A stretch of 64,000 bases of DNA from Anisakis pegreffii (taxonomy: Eukaryota; Nematoda; Chromadorea; Rhabditida; Anisakidae), in contig JAPYMA010000487.1 of NCBI GenBank assembly GCA_035041965.1, positions 124,001 through 188,000 on the forward strand, given 5' to 3'. How positions within the stretch are numbered: position 1 is the stretch's first letter; each line of letters starts with the position of its first letter. Below, piece after piece: positions 25,201 to 36,019 of this stretch. Position numbers and translations under genes: made by a program. The notes beneath the pieces are model-generated. The model ran no database searches. It worked only from the letters and a program-made list of their open reading frames with translations, and was not told where the DNA came from.

Positions 25201-28200
25201 ATATCGTTCCGTGACAAAACAGGACAAATTCAACCTTTCGAGAATCACAACAAAGCATCACATCATAACCGCTGAATCGCCTATGGGTTATGAACTCGAA
25301 ACTACTTACCCATCCTCAATACAGTTTCCATCCTTACATATCGTACACAGCTTATCTTCCTCTGATTCTTCATCCGTCAATCCTTGATCGCTTGAAACCG
25401 GACAAATACTAGGTTTACGATTGCAATTTGCTTCTGGACTCTAAACATACTATTTGAAATTTGTGATTGTGTATACCTGCATGCAGTTGCTCAAGTGACA
25501 ATGAAATATAATAATGTAACAATTCTTTGAGGGAATATACGAAGAGTCGCACCTGTATAAGGCTCGATCCAGCCATATCCTTCGTCCGTAACGACTTTAA
25601 GAAACGTTTCCGTCTGCGTTTCGGTTTCTCTTCAGTAATCCTTTGCACATCCAGTGCAACTGTTCCTACAATCGTAATCACACAGTCAACAAGCATGTGG
25701 CTTCATTCAAAAACGAATTCGGCTAATGTGATGGATCAATCAGATATCTGGTATTATGCAAAAAAATTGTTGTTGCTCTATGATGACGATTGTTATTCGA
25801 TTGTTGGTTACCTCAGTTTGCAATTCGAACAACTGTTCGCATGACATTAATAGTAAGACTCATAATTTTCAAGTCAGTATAAACAAAGGAATATGCGATT
25901 AGTGAGTGCGATTTGCAACGTTTTGCAGATATTGTTCAGAGTTTAAATCAGTGAAACGCAATGTGTATTTCGGAAGGAGGACTCGTGCGCTGCTAATGAC
26001 TGCAATGCTCGTTTGCGCATGTTTATGGATCATGTTCAAGCGTGAATGAGATATCAGTATGTAACGAACGACTCTTGGAAAATAAAATTAATTAAGTTGA
26101 ATGGTTCAGATGGCCGCGAACGATTCGATAACGATGTGAACAAGCGAAAATAACACTTTCAAATAGGTATGATAGCAAATAAAGTAGCGTGTGGATGATC
26201 CGAAGGTGTTTGGTGATGAAACACACAAAGTAAATGTTCTCGCTGACCGATATTCGCAATCGACGTCGCAACGGTCGCCTTTCGTCGCTGTGCGCTCATT
26301 CCTCTCTTGAAATTAAACAATGATTCTTCGTTCGTTAATCCAATATAATAAGCCGTATCGTTTGCTTTTAGGCAATAACCATTTCCCGGATTCAGTCGAA
26401 TAGGTTCATCGATGCCATGCGAACGTACACCGAGCAGACCAACTCCATACCTAAAAATAAATCACTTGTCGTCAGTTATCCATCAACCACAAACGCTGCT
26501 TAATCCTTCACCAGCAACTACTCTGCGCAACTGTGAAGAACACGAAAATAAGTGAAATATGAAAGTCACAAACGAACGAACATTCGATGCGCGTGAAAAG
26601 ACGCGTAAGTGAAAGATTTGCCAATGTATTCACCGAAAAATTTACTATCTCCAATTCTGATGTCGTATATTTCGTTACCCGAATGAAAGCCATAAACTTG
26701 ATGCCAGGGCTCGGTTGACTTCTGGCCTTCCCTTCAAACAATCAAAGAAATTCTTCAACGCAGTAATAATGAACCAGCATGGCAAACAATAGATTCACTT
26801 CACTTTTCATAAGAGCGAGACGATAAAAATATCCTTAATCAACTGCTTCTCTGTGTCAAGCATCGCCATTTCTTGCACAGCAATTGTTTATCTGTCCTAT
26901 CAAATTCAAATTCCTTTCAAAATCTCCAATAGTTTCTGGAATTGTATCCGAACATTGATTTTCAGCGGTTTTGTGCGAGCTAATTGATCATCTATCTGAT
27001 CCCGAAAATGAAACTCCATGATTAAATGCAGATGGTGATGAAAGCAGACAGTTCATAATGAGCTTACTCTCCACGAGATGTATGAATGAGGAGAGTGAGA
27101 TATGTGGAGATTCCAGGACAAATGCAGTTGTTGGCCAGAATAGAGTATTTAAACTCGTCCTCGCATACAACCACTTCTGAAGTTCACTTCAGCCAGTCAA
27201 AATTTCACGAACGGACAGCGGAATGAATTGATTTTTCAAAATTTCATTTGAAAATTCGGTTGTTATAAAGCAAACACTATATTATGTCTTCAGTGTATTC
27301 ATATCTAATGTATTTATATCTATGCGATATCCCTAACAAATGCAATGATCATACATGTGAACTCAAACGAAAAGTGCCATAATCAAATGGAATAAATTAA
27401 TTAAAATGACTGAATAATCACTCACGTAAAATAATGTTATTAAATAGCAACTGAGAAACTGAATAACTAACCAAATCAAAACAATTGGATAAAACAAATC
27501 AAAATAATTGGACAAATTAATGAAATAATCAAAAGATATTAAAATTCTGAAAAACACTGTGACTAAAAAAATGATACACTGGAACATATACGTTGTCTGA
27601 ATGACAAATAAGTGATCTCCTTCTATTTTCAATTTTCTTTGTTCTCATCTATATTCAATTCCGTTCAATTGCTAAGAGGAATAACTCAATCAGCTACCGT
27701 ATACCAAGCATTGATGGCTGTCTCAGAGTCTGTGATGCATAAAACATGAATACATTCTATAATCCAATTCATCTTGAACATGTCAAATTGTAACTCAATT
27801 TGTCAATTGTTTTTGCTTTCTGCAAGCGTTTATGTGAACGAATGCTTGCGAATGCAAATCGTTAATGTAATTTCTGATCACTAATCAAATCATTCATATT
27901 CTACACGACAACTATCGCGAGCAGTTAATTTCATTCAGTTGTTGTTTTGCATAATAAGATGAAAGGATACTGTCATGCAATATCTTACCAGCGTGTTCAA
28001 TGTGCATTTTTGTTTCGGGTCGAAATATCTGCACGTATTGTGGTACATGTGGAGCGTGATCCTTGACTGCCCACGAGCGCAGAATGGTGTGTTCATCCTT
28101 GAACGAGCATATTGCTTGGGTGTGTTCATACGAGGATGAGTTGCGTGAAAATACACACTCCGAACACGCTGATGCGTTCTTTTATCGAAAAGGAGTGTTC

Positions 28201-31200
28201 AGTTTGAGAATAGAAATGTAATTGAGAGTACCGTGCGATTTTTTTGATTAATATGTCTCGCTGAAAGAATGAAACAAGCTTTTGCGGTGGACATTCGTGC
28301 ACGTTCTAAATCCTCATCCTTCAACGCCGATCCACGAATGTACAAAACACGTGATGACCATAACGGTATCTTCAACAGCATTCGCATTCGATCATCCATT
28401 TCACATGGCGACAGCAAAATTATCAAGTGATTCTGAAATGTTGTTTGTAAACAAATTCAACCTCTGCTCCAACCAAACAATTTCATCCGTTGAACAAAAA
28501 GTCTTGGATTGTGAGTGAATTATTCTGCATCGATCAATTGCTTTTTGTTTTGAATAAGGGAAGTTTTCGCAATGTGAAGTGATTATTGGGAGAACTGGTT
28601 GAGTTGATACCAGAAACGCTCAAATGAAATATTGAAATTTCAAAAATACTTCGAACGATATGCATACTTGGTGTTCAGAATGAGCAAAAAACTCAGTTAA
28701 GAAGTCTTGGATGAATTCAGCTTCCAAATGAGTGATCGTTACAACGACGTGCTTTTCACACTTCGCCCAACCCTCAGTGTATTCACCACCAGCTCTTTGC
28801 CTGGCCAGCCATGTCTGACCGAGTGCTTCGATCTGTAATTGTTTCACTTCCAAACCTCAATTTAATTTTCACCCTATCACTTCCTCTCGATGCGTTTCAA
28901 TTGACCACTTTCGTTTGGTCAATTGATGATAAAAAGGAGTTGCGTCTTCAAAATTCAATACAACAACTATCACATAGGTGATCGAAGTGTAATGCTTCGA
29001 TGAAATAACCTGTGAAGGAAGGATACCAATTGCGGCGCAAATGAGAGCAACCACGAATAAACGCGACATCCACGTATCTGGATAACAGTCACCATAGCCT
29101 TAAACAACAACGGCAAATTATATATGCGCTACCACCTTGAATGCCAATATCTGAGTGCCATTTTAATCAAAGGAATCTTTCCGAAGCTTGAGACTCTAAT
29201 CAACGCAACAGAACTTAACATTCTCGATCAGTCTCGCTGAAAGTAATTTCTCAAATGAAACGGGCCTAGAGCGCAGCCGCAAGAAGCGATCAATGATAAA
29301 CGTTGATGGAAGCTTTTTAAGATAGTTTAAACATCTGTTGTGCTTTGAGGGACATTGTCCAAAACGCTGTTTTCAACGCTTTTGCAATTGGTCGAGTTTT
29401 GCGATGCTCTGATGATCCGAAGAGTTTATCGCGATACGTATGATAGAACAGTAGAACAAGATCTGATTTCCAGAAGGCATAATATTGACCACCGCACTAT
29501 CAAACAATTTTCAATTGCAGTTTTCTGGAGAGAATAAAATCGTCCAATGCAAACAGTCCAAATCCTGCGGTTGAAAATTTGCACAACTTGTTCACATCAG
29601 ATTTGTGGAATGAAAAAAGTCCGCTGAAGAAAAGGCTCACCAACAGTAGAGAACGTAACGACAACGAAATAAAATGAAGTGAATAAATCGAATTGTCTAT
29701 CGCCACCGCGTTGAAGATGCTGCATACCGCACATACCCGTAAAAATTAGACACACCAATGTTGAAAGTAATATTATCATTTGACGGAATAATGCAGACTG
29801 CATACGCGGTGAAACTCGATTCAGATCGTTCTGAAACATTATGCGTAATTTTCGCTCTCGAATGAATATTGAACTCGAAAGTTAATATTGAATTCTTTTC
29901 TTCGCAATTCATTCTTTCTTGAACATCGAGTAATGAATAAACATTAAACAGAGACTTTTTTTGACTTGCTGCTTCCAGCAATTTGAGAAACTGAAATCTT
30001 TTTAGTTATCAGTACTTAGTTTTATGATGCAACGACCATGCTTTCAGAATGAGTAAAGTCACAGGATTTGATTGATCATCGCATTGTGATCTAGAAGATC
30101 ACTAACTATGACTTGCAAAAAAACTCACGAGAATCGCTTGCAGAGCGCTTTTGGCGAGCCAGCAATTCAGAAAAGTTGGTACATACACGTGTCGCCATCG
30201 AGGATAGAAAATCTGGAAATTCATTATTTAGTGAAAAATTTCCGACAACAGAAGAATACACTGCCCTCTGGTATTGACAATTACGTTTTTGCTCATTAAC
30301 TGCGGACTAAACGCATTACTGAGAGCAATAGGATAATATCGAACGAGATGCAATGAACGATAACCACTATAACGAAAGTTGACCAAAATAACATAGCATG
30401 AAACTCACACTTCTTCAAAACATTTATATTCTTGTGATCAGAATGAGGAAATTTTTTGGAATACACTTGCAGGAATATTATTGTTGAGAAATACTCAGAA
30501 CTTACAGTTACGATGAGTGGCGTACTGGTGACCAGTTCGAGTAAGAAAGAGATATTCAAGAGCAATCTGAATATACTTCCCTGAAACGAAGATACTCTCA
30601 GCTGTCATTTTCTCGCACATACTGATATCTTTCCATTCAATGAACTACTGCACTGCTCATGAAACAGATTCAACTCATTCGCACAACACAATCAAGCGAT
30701 TCTACATCCAATATGCGCACACTTTTCTTTCATCGTAACTCATAAGCATGCCTCCGTGTACTAGAATTCGATTCAGTGATAATTAATGCTAAAACCCAAA
30801 TTTTGCTACGGGAAATGCGCTCGAGTCGCCAGAACAACAAGGAAAACGCATTTGATTTCAAGGATATAGGATGCTGCAAACATTTCAGTATGAGATCTCG
30901 CTGGAGAAGTTGACAATGTTATCATTGTCAAGGTGTGATCAGTTGACAGACTGATGGCTGCGATTGAACTATTCGCTTTATTCACATCACCTATCCGACA
31001 AGAATTCATGCAATTTTATCCATAGCTTTCAAATTCATTTGACCCGTTCCCAGCATTTTGCTTGATTTCTGTGCGTTTTGGTTGATTCGCCTCTAACAAT
31101 GAGCAAGACGCACAAGGAAATGGAATGTGCTGTGAAACGAAAAAATTTGGTGCGATAAATTAAATGACAGCGTTCGTCAACACGTTTGCACTTTACAGCA

Positions 31201-34200
31201 TCAAAGTTTCACGAGCAAAAAAACATTCAACAGCTGACATAAAATCATTCTATGTCTGTTCGCATTTCAACATGAAGTTGAGCGGATGGCAGGGTTTGTT
31301 CGGCTTTAATGACAAGCTGGGTGCATCATAACATAAAAATCCGTTACAAATCCAATAAAATTTGATTTTTCTTGCGAATATCGTGTTTGCTATCGTCACG
31401 TTTGAGCTGATAGGGTTTGAATGAAATGAACATAATTTGATTAAATTACTTTATAGCTGAGATAAAAAATGACGATTGTTTGTGCGATACTGATAACGGC
31501 AACAATGACTTGCATCGTCCACATATATTGCGGTCGATCCACCCATATCAGGTATTCACTGCAAATCACTACTTCTTACGAGCCAAAATTTCCAAAGCAC
31601 TCTAAGGATACGATCCTCTACAAGCATCAGTGAAATAGACGCAGTGAACTAGCGTAACAGACGCATCGATTATATTCTCAATGCTACCAATACACTCAAA
31701 GTTCACAACAGTTTGCATCTTCATTTTCTATCCAAATCCAAAATCTTGACAGCTCATTGTTTCGAAATAAATTTTCAGCGATTTTTTAACGCATTCCTTC
31801 TCTAGACATCACTTTTAAGCATGGACAGTATTCTTGTTTATCATTTCTTTGATTAGCAATTTTTTGGTTTGTATCGATCGTATTTCAAGCTGTTGCATAT
31901 ATACATGAGAATAATGTTTCTGTTTTTTTTGGCTTTTGCTTTCTATGGACGTTCTTGGGATTTCCAATCGCAGTACCAATGATTTTTTACGGAAAATTTA
32001 TGGCTGGATATTGCCTGTGCAGTGCACAAGACTAATTATGAAACAACACGAACGCAATTCTTAGAATTGAATTAGACAACATTTCAACATTCTCTGTAAT
32101 TTTGTTTCCAATAAATTCAGTAAGACATTATTATTTATGAACTGTAAGTGCATTCATTCACAACGAAATTATCAAAACCTAATTATCCATTGCATTTATT
32201 GCTTCAAAGACGCTATTCGTCTGTCTGATCAGCTTCAAGCACGCGAAGAGATTTCACAGGAATATGTTTACCAAACGTTCCATAAATCTTTCGCTTTTTT
32301 AAAGGAACCAAAAGCTTATTCTTAAAATAATTGCCGTTAAACCAATTACAATTCGCGTGTTTTGCAGTCATGTTCAATCAAGATTCTTTGCGAAAACGTA
32401 TTCGTTGTCTTTCTCCAAACGCTCAACTGACAAAAACAGAAATTTTAGCAATGAATTTCAATTATAGGCTCGTTTCATATCTTGTCGAACGAGCTAAGCA
32501 TCAGTGTGCATGTCCAGTCATCGACGAACGCACAATAATGATTTTCAAAGAAGATTAGCGATAAACTAAACCATAGTGATTTTTTCCCGGGCATATATAT
32601 ACATTACCGAATAGCTACTTTCATTTGTTATTTTTACGGAGACTTAATGCCGAACGAATTTTTTTCTGCGGCTCGAACAGGACTCTATAGCATAAACATA
32701 TATCACTCATTCAGTATGAGCAGAGCAATAAATGAGCCATAAAGCATTCGAATTCGTTTTGCTATATAAGCAATTAGGAATTTGCTGAAGACGGTGTAGC
32801 TTAATGGTATGTTTATGAAGATCTTCAACTTACTATTTGATCTCACCGGGTGCATAATGTAGTTGGAACATATGTTTTGGAAGATCGCCGCTGTCTTTAA
32901 CTACCCGTACACAGTACAGAATACATGAGAGCACTTTGATGAATAAGTTGAAAAGTCGAATCCGGAAACCTGAAAGCTCATAAAAGTGATGACATCGAAT
33001 AAGCTGGCGTTGTTGTCATAAGTAAGTTGACAATCGGTTTTGTTTGTCTGTTCAACGACAACATACAACTCTTAAACAATAAGTTTCCTTGGCTTTATAA
33101 GCAAATCTCTCGCTTCCTTCTAATTATATTTTATTGTTTGTGAACGTTTGCATCCTCAATTTGTATAATGTCCCGTTGGCTGACTAAATTTCAACCACAA
33201 AAGCAGTTTCAGCGTCAACGTTATGAGATTGTAACACTCTGTTTTGTGAGAATTGTACTCCGACTTCTCGAGCTTCTCACTATTCGTTTTTGATCAGAGT
33301 CTTTACAAAATGCGATACTTGTTGTAACACTTTCTTATAGATTTCTGGTGATATGCTTTCAGAAAGTGATGATTTCAATTCAACAATAGTATAGGCACAC
33401 ATATCTTGCTGATTGGATCAACATAATGTAGCGATGACGTGTATATACTACTTATTGATTCATACACATGTGATCTAAAATTTGCTTGCAAAAGCATATG
33501 GTCTGCTGGTATGTTTCGTATTCGTCATCCCGAATCAGTTGCAGTATCAATTTTACACAATTGCGAACGTGCGAAATCCGTTGAAGTGCTAACGGAATAG
33601 ATATAACATAAAATTTTGATGGATTATAACAAATACAAGCGAATATCATGGAAGAATAAAGCCCAACTCGTTGTGACATTTTCCATGTAAAATTGTTGCA
33701 ATCGAGATTTGAGACTCTGTTCGTTGCCATACTGCATACGAGCACTGAAAATTTCTTTTGAAATGAGCAATTAACCACTTAAAATTCCTTTAGTAATCTT
33801 TATTGCTTTAGAATTTTCTCACTAAATTCCAAAAAAAGAGAATTGAATGATTTCATTTGCGATTCTTGTCACCGAGGATGTCAACTCTATCCACGAACAT
33901 TACGCCATTATCAAATGCAAATCGAAATGAATATTATCGACTTTTCAGTTCACTGTTCGAATCTCTATTGACGATCCATTAACCGATGTATTATACGAAT
34001 CAATTCATTTTGGATCTAAAATGCTTTCAAATGAAAGTGTTAATATAAGCGGATCTTTGGTTTCTTTGTGTGAAAAAAAAACCACAAAAAAAGACTGAAT
34101 CGAGGTGATAAACATCCAATGAAGAAATGCAATAAATACCAACAATATGCGACGTTTACGACTCCAGCTAAACGTCAACATTGTTAGAGGCTAGCAGCCG

Positions 34201-36019
34201 GAATCAAGCCGTGAATTAGACTGAGACTAAGGCTGAAGACTGGCTTGATGCGGACAAAGTAAACAACAGGATCGGATAAATCGATCATGAGGATGCGCTT
34301 TATATGGAGCGTTAGGTCCCTCCTTCTTACTCGTGTTGTCAATCATTCGAATAGCCACATTCCATGCTATTTAATTATTGCCATACATTCCTTGCCATTT
34401 AACTGCTAGCGTTCAGTTGTTTGTTGGATTCTATGTCAAAGTTTAGGCATACCTCATTGATTCGCTCAATTCTATACCTACTAAACAACCCAACATTTTT
34501 TCCAAAATAATCAACCCGTAATTCTTCAAGAATCTATTTCGTTTCCTTCCTTTTCATTTGTTTACATGTTTTCACCAGTGCTATTCACTAATCCCTTCTA
34601 TCATTCACCATTCATTCATTATTCTCAGCAATATGGAGCACTGCACACTGTTAAAAATAACGAATTCGATAAAGGACTGATAAAATGATTCATATGAACA
34701 TTCATATTTTATGTTAGATTGATAATAATTCGCAGCAGCTCGCATCAATCAGGCTGTCCAACAAGAAGTTTTTATTGAAACCTAAGCGGTAAGTCTTGTG
34801 GTAGTTAATTGTTCAGATCATGAAAATGAACGTCTCTCTTCATGATTATGCGCCAATTTTTCCGTACATTCCAGCTGAAAATTCCCAACAAATGCGCTGA
34901 TAAATGTATGCTGTTCAACGTTGACTTCTCAAAGAGAAAAAAGCCGTTTTCTAAATATTCTTTTCATGCAATTATGACTGGTATAAAAATTGAGAAAATT
35001 CAATAGATCAATTCAATATAAGCAACAACAAAATGCAATTTGTGTGCATAAATTTATGTGCATAATACAGAGCTCGAATGAGCACGTTCCTTTTCGATTG
35101 TTCACTAGTGTTATTGGCTCTCACCAACAAATGCGCTGACAGGAAAGTAATAAAATGAGACCTCCCTAAAAACTAGCACTTTGAGGTTCGTTGCAGAAAT
35201 ATTCTCTCTGAATATGGCCGTTGATTATTTAGTGCAACGAAATAAAACATCTTATGTCGCAATTGATCAACGTTGTTCTGTTTGGATAACGCGAAAGGTT
35301 AAGAAATAATGTGATGAATGATTACAAAAACAGTTTCGACATTGAGTTCGAATGCACTTTACCGAACAAAAGTTTGGAGTTTCGCTTCTTTATCGTTTTT
35401 TTTTTCGAAGTGTAAATCGAACTAATATTTTTTGGTCAGAAAAGCGCTCTGAGCAACTTACGTATTTAATTTATTCACAATACCAGTCACTGGTAAAACA
35501 TCAGAGAGTTGTTGTACAGAAATTTTGAGAAATCACTGTCATTAAGAAAGTGCAAAGAATTCAATCATGTAATAATAACATGTCAAATTTTTAGTTTGTT
35601 GAACAAAAAATGTACGGCGCTAATCAGCTGTTATGAGAAGTTAACAAGCTGAGAAGGATGTGTGATAACCTGAAAAATGCATATATTCAATGAAGAAAGT
35701 TTGAATTATGGTTTCGATAATAAGTGATTGCGAGGAACGACTCGATGATATTATGAGATCACGTAAGTTCGATGACTGATGAGGAGAAGACGAATGGCAA
35801 TCATGCACTGAAAGCATCGGTTCGAAGGCTAGGAGACAGAAAAGAAAATTACGTTATTGGCTCTGATGGCTGATCATCGTTTGCGACAGACGCGGTGGAT
35901 TTGCACAGGGGTGTAACGAAGCCCGCCGTTGTATCGGACGAGTCTGATATCCGACGGTGTGGAACTGTCAAATCGTTATCTTCATCAGATTCAGACTTAA
36001 GGCTGTAGTAGTCAGCCAT
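19228..36019 (-). CDS. slo-2: SLO-2 / KCNT-type large-conductance potassium channel
   Basis: Exons, 5' to 3' on the minus strand: 36019-35853 (ATG, acidic N-terminus), 32969-32847 (S1, FRIRLFN...), 32031-31977, 31558-31450 (S2), 30580-30506 (S3), 30212-30129 (S4, [11 protein letters not shown]), 29830-29641 (S5 and pore helix), 29098-29010 (filter TVGYGD, S6), 28832-28668, 28432-28232, 28097-27989, 27176-27068, 26731-26582, 26450-26248 (RCK1), 25665-25553, 25440-25310, 24155-24050 (linker), 23686-23502, 23357-23286, 23114-22986, 22856-22745, 22428-22243, 21940-21818 (RCK2), 21637-21579, 20147-20035, 19675-19594 and 19396-19228 (TAA). All listed junctions agree in phase except between the first exon and S1, where at least one N-terminal exon is unresolved. 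The product is about 1,136 aa or slightly more, near the family's usual length. It forms tetrameric K+ channels in the plasma membrane of neurons and muscle, gated by cytoplasmic ions through the RCK domains. S4 has few regularly spaced arginines, as usual for this family. Identification is by residue-level similarity recalled from vertebrate KCNT1. Confidence 0.93.
20290..21210 (+). other. opposite-strand coding-like exons inside the slo-2 intron 20148-21578 (possible nested gene)
   Basis: Several plus-strand segments have open frames and splice-like borders. 20294-20418 reads [12 protein letters not shown]...[12 protein letters not shown]. 20749-20812 follows TTTTCCAG, reads [19 protein letters not shown] and ends at GTAAGC. 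About 20864-20940 reads [18 protein letters not shown]. 21064-21210 follows TTTGCAG and ends [19 protein letters not shown] then TGA. I could not make one phase-consistent model, and no family is recognised. The first segment also overlaps a minus-strand open frame, so chance openness is a real alternative. Confidence 0.22.
20402..20473 (+). repeat. near-perfect 25-bp hairpin inside a slo-2 intron
   Basis: Arms 20402-20426 and 20449-20473 are inverted copies matching at 24 of 25 positions, with a 22-base loop. Transcribed from the plus strand, the single mismatch becomes a G-U wobble, so the RNA stem would be fully paired. From the minus strand (slo-2 sense) it is an A-C mismatch. Confidence 0.7.
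24191..25023 (-). mobile_element. hAT-type non-autonomous element, full-length copy 2 (833 bp), in a slo-2 intron
   Basis: It begins CAGTGGTTCTCAC and ends with the exact 13-bp inverted repeat GTGAGAACCACTG. Flanks TGTTAGAG and CGTTAGAA match at 6 of 8 positions, consistent with a decayed 8-bp target-site duplication. The CAGTGG-type terminus and 8-bp duplication are hAT hallmarks. No transposase ORF is present. It lies between slo-2 exons 25440-25310 and 24155-24050 and leaves both splice sites intact. Confidence 0.82.
32211..32558 (+). other. possible nested opposite-strand gene in a slo-2 intron; last exon resembles bHLH helix 2
   Basis: Within the slo-2 intron 32032-32846, the plus strand carries a segment ending at 32325 ([20 protein letters not shown]...) and an exon 32368-32558 after TTTTGCAG ending in TAG. 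The second reads [20 protein letters not shown] followed by [17 protein letters not shown]. LTKTEILxMxxNY resembles the loop and helix 2 of basic helix-loop-helix proteins, and the LRKRI before it fits the end of helix 1. No basic region precedes it and helix 1 is out of register by about two residues. Both frames have nematode-like codon choice. Function is not assigned. Confidence 0.3.
32970..35852. other. large 5' intron region of slo-2 with unresolved exon(s)
   Basis: The slo-2 first exon ends in phase 2 while the S1 exon starts in phase 1, so at least one exon lies here. A weak minus-strand candidate near 33625-33715 reads [18 protein letters not shown], loosely like the N-terminal FYVNENTF...LFF of KCNT channels. 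The plus strand has a coding-like piece at 35197-35297 ([20 protein letters not shown]) and another after CTTTTCAG at 33949 ([16 protein letters not shown]). None can be assigned safely. Confidence 0.25.

Noticed and set aside
25026..25217. Minus-strand ORF considered as a slo-2 linker exon
   Set aside because: Exons 25310-25440 and 24050-24155 join directly in phase and match the family without it.
31900..31980. Plus-strand start [15 protein letters not shown] resembling a signal peptide
   Set aside because: It overlaps the minus-strand slo-2 exon 31977-32031 at one edge, the frame stops after 25 codons and no downstream exon was found.
32795..32865. tRNA-like string GTGTAGCTTAATGGTATG
   Set aside because: No cloverleaf could be folded and the stretch overlaps the donor side of the slo-2 S1 exon.
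33452..33778. Minus-strand 108-codon ORF containing [13 protein letters not shown], first taken as the S1 segment of slo-2
   Set aside because: A much better S1 exon ([20 protein letters not shown]) with proper acceptor and donor was found at 32847-32969.
33796..33960. CDSC zinc-ribbon/OB-fold-like frame on the plus strand
   Set aside because: All three plus frames are open here over much of the stretch and the resemblance to RPA-like ribbons is too weak to call.
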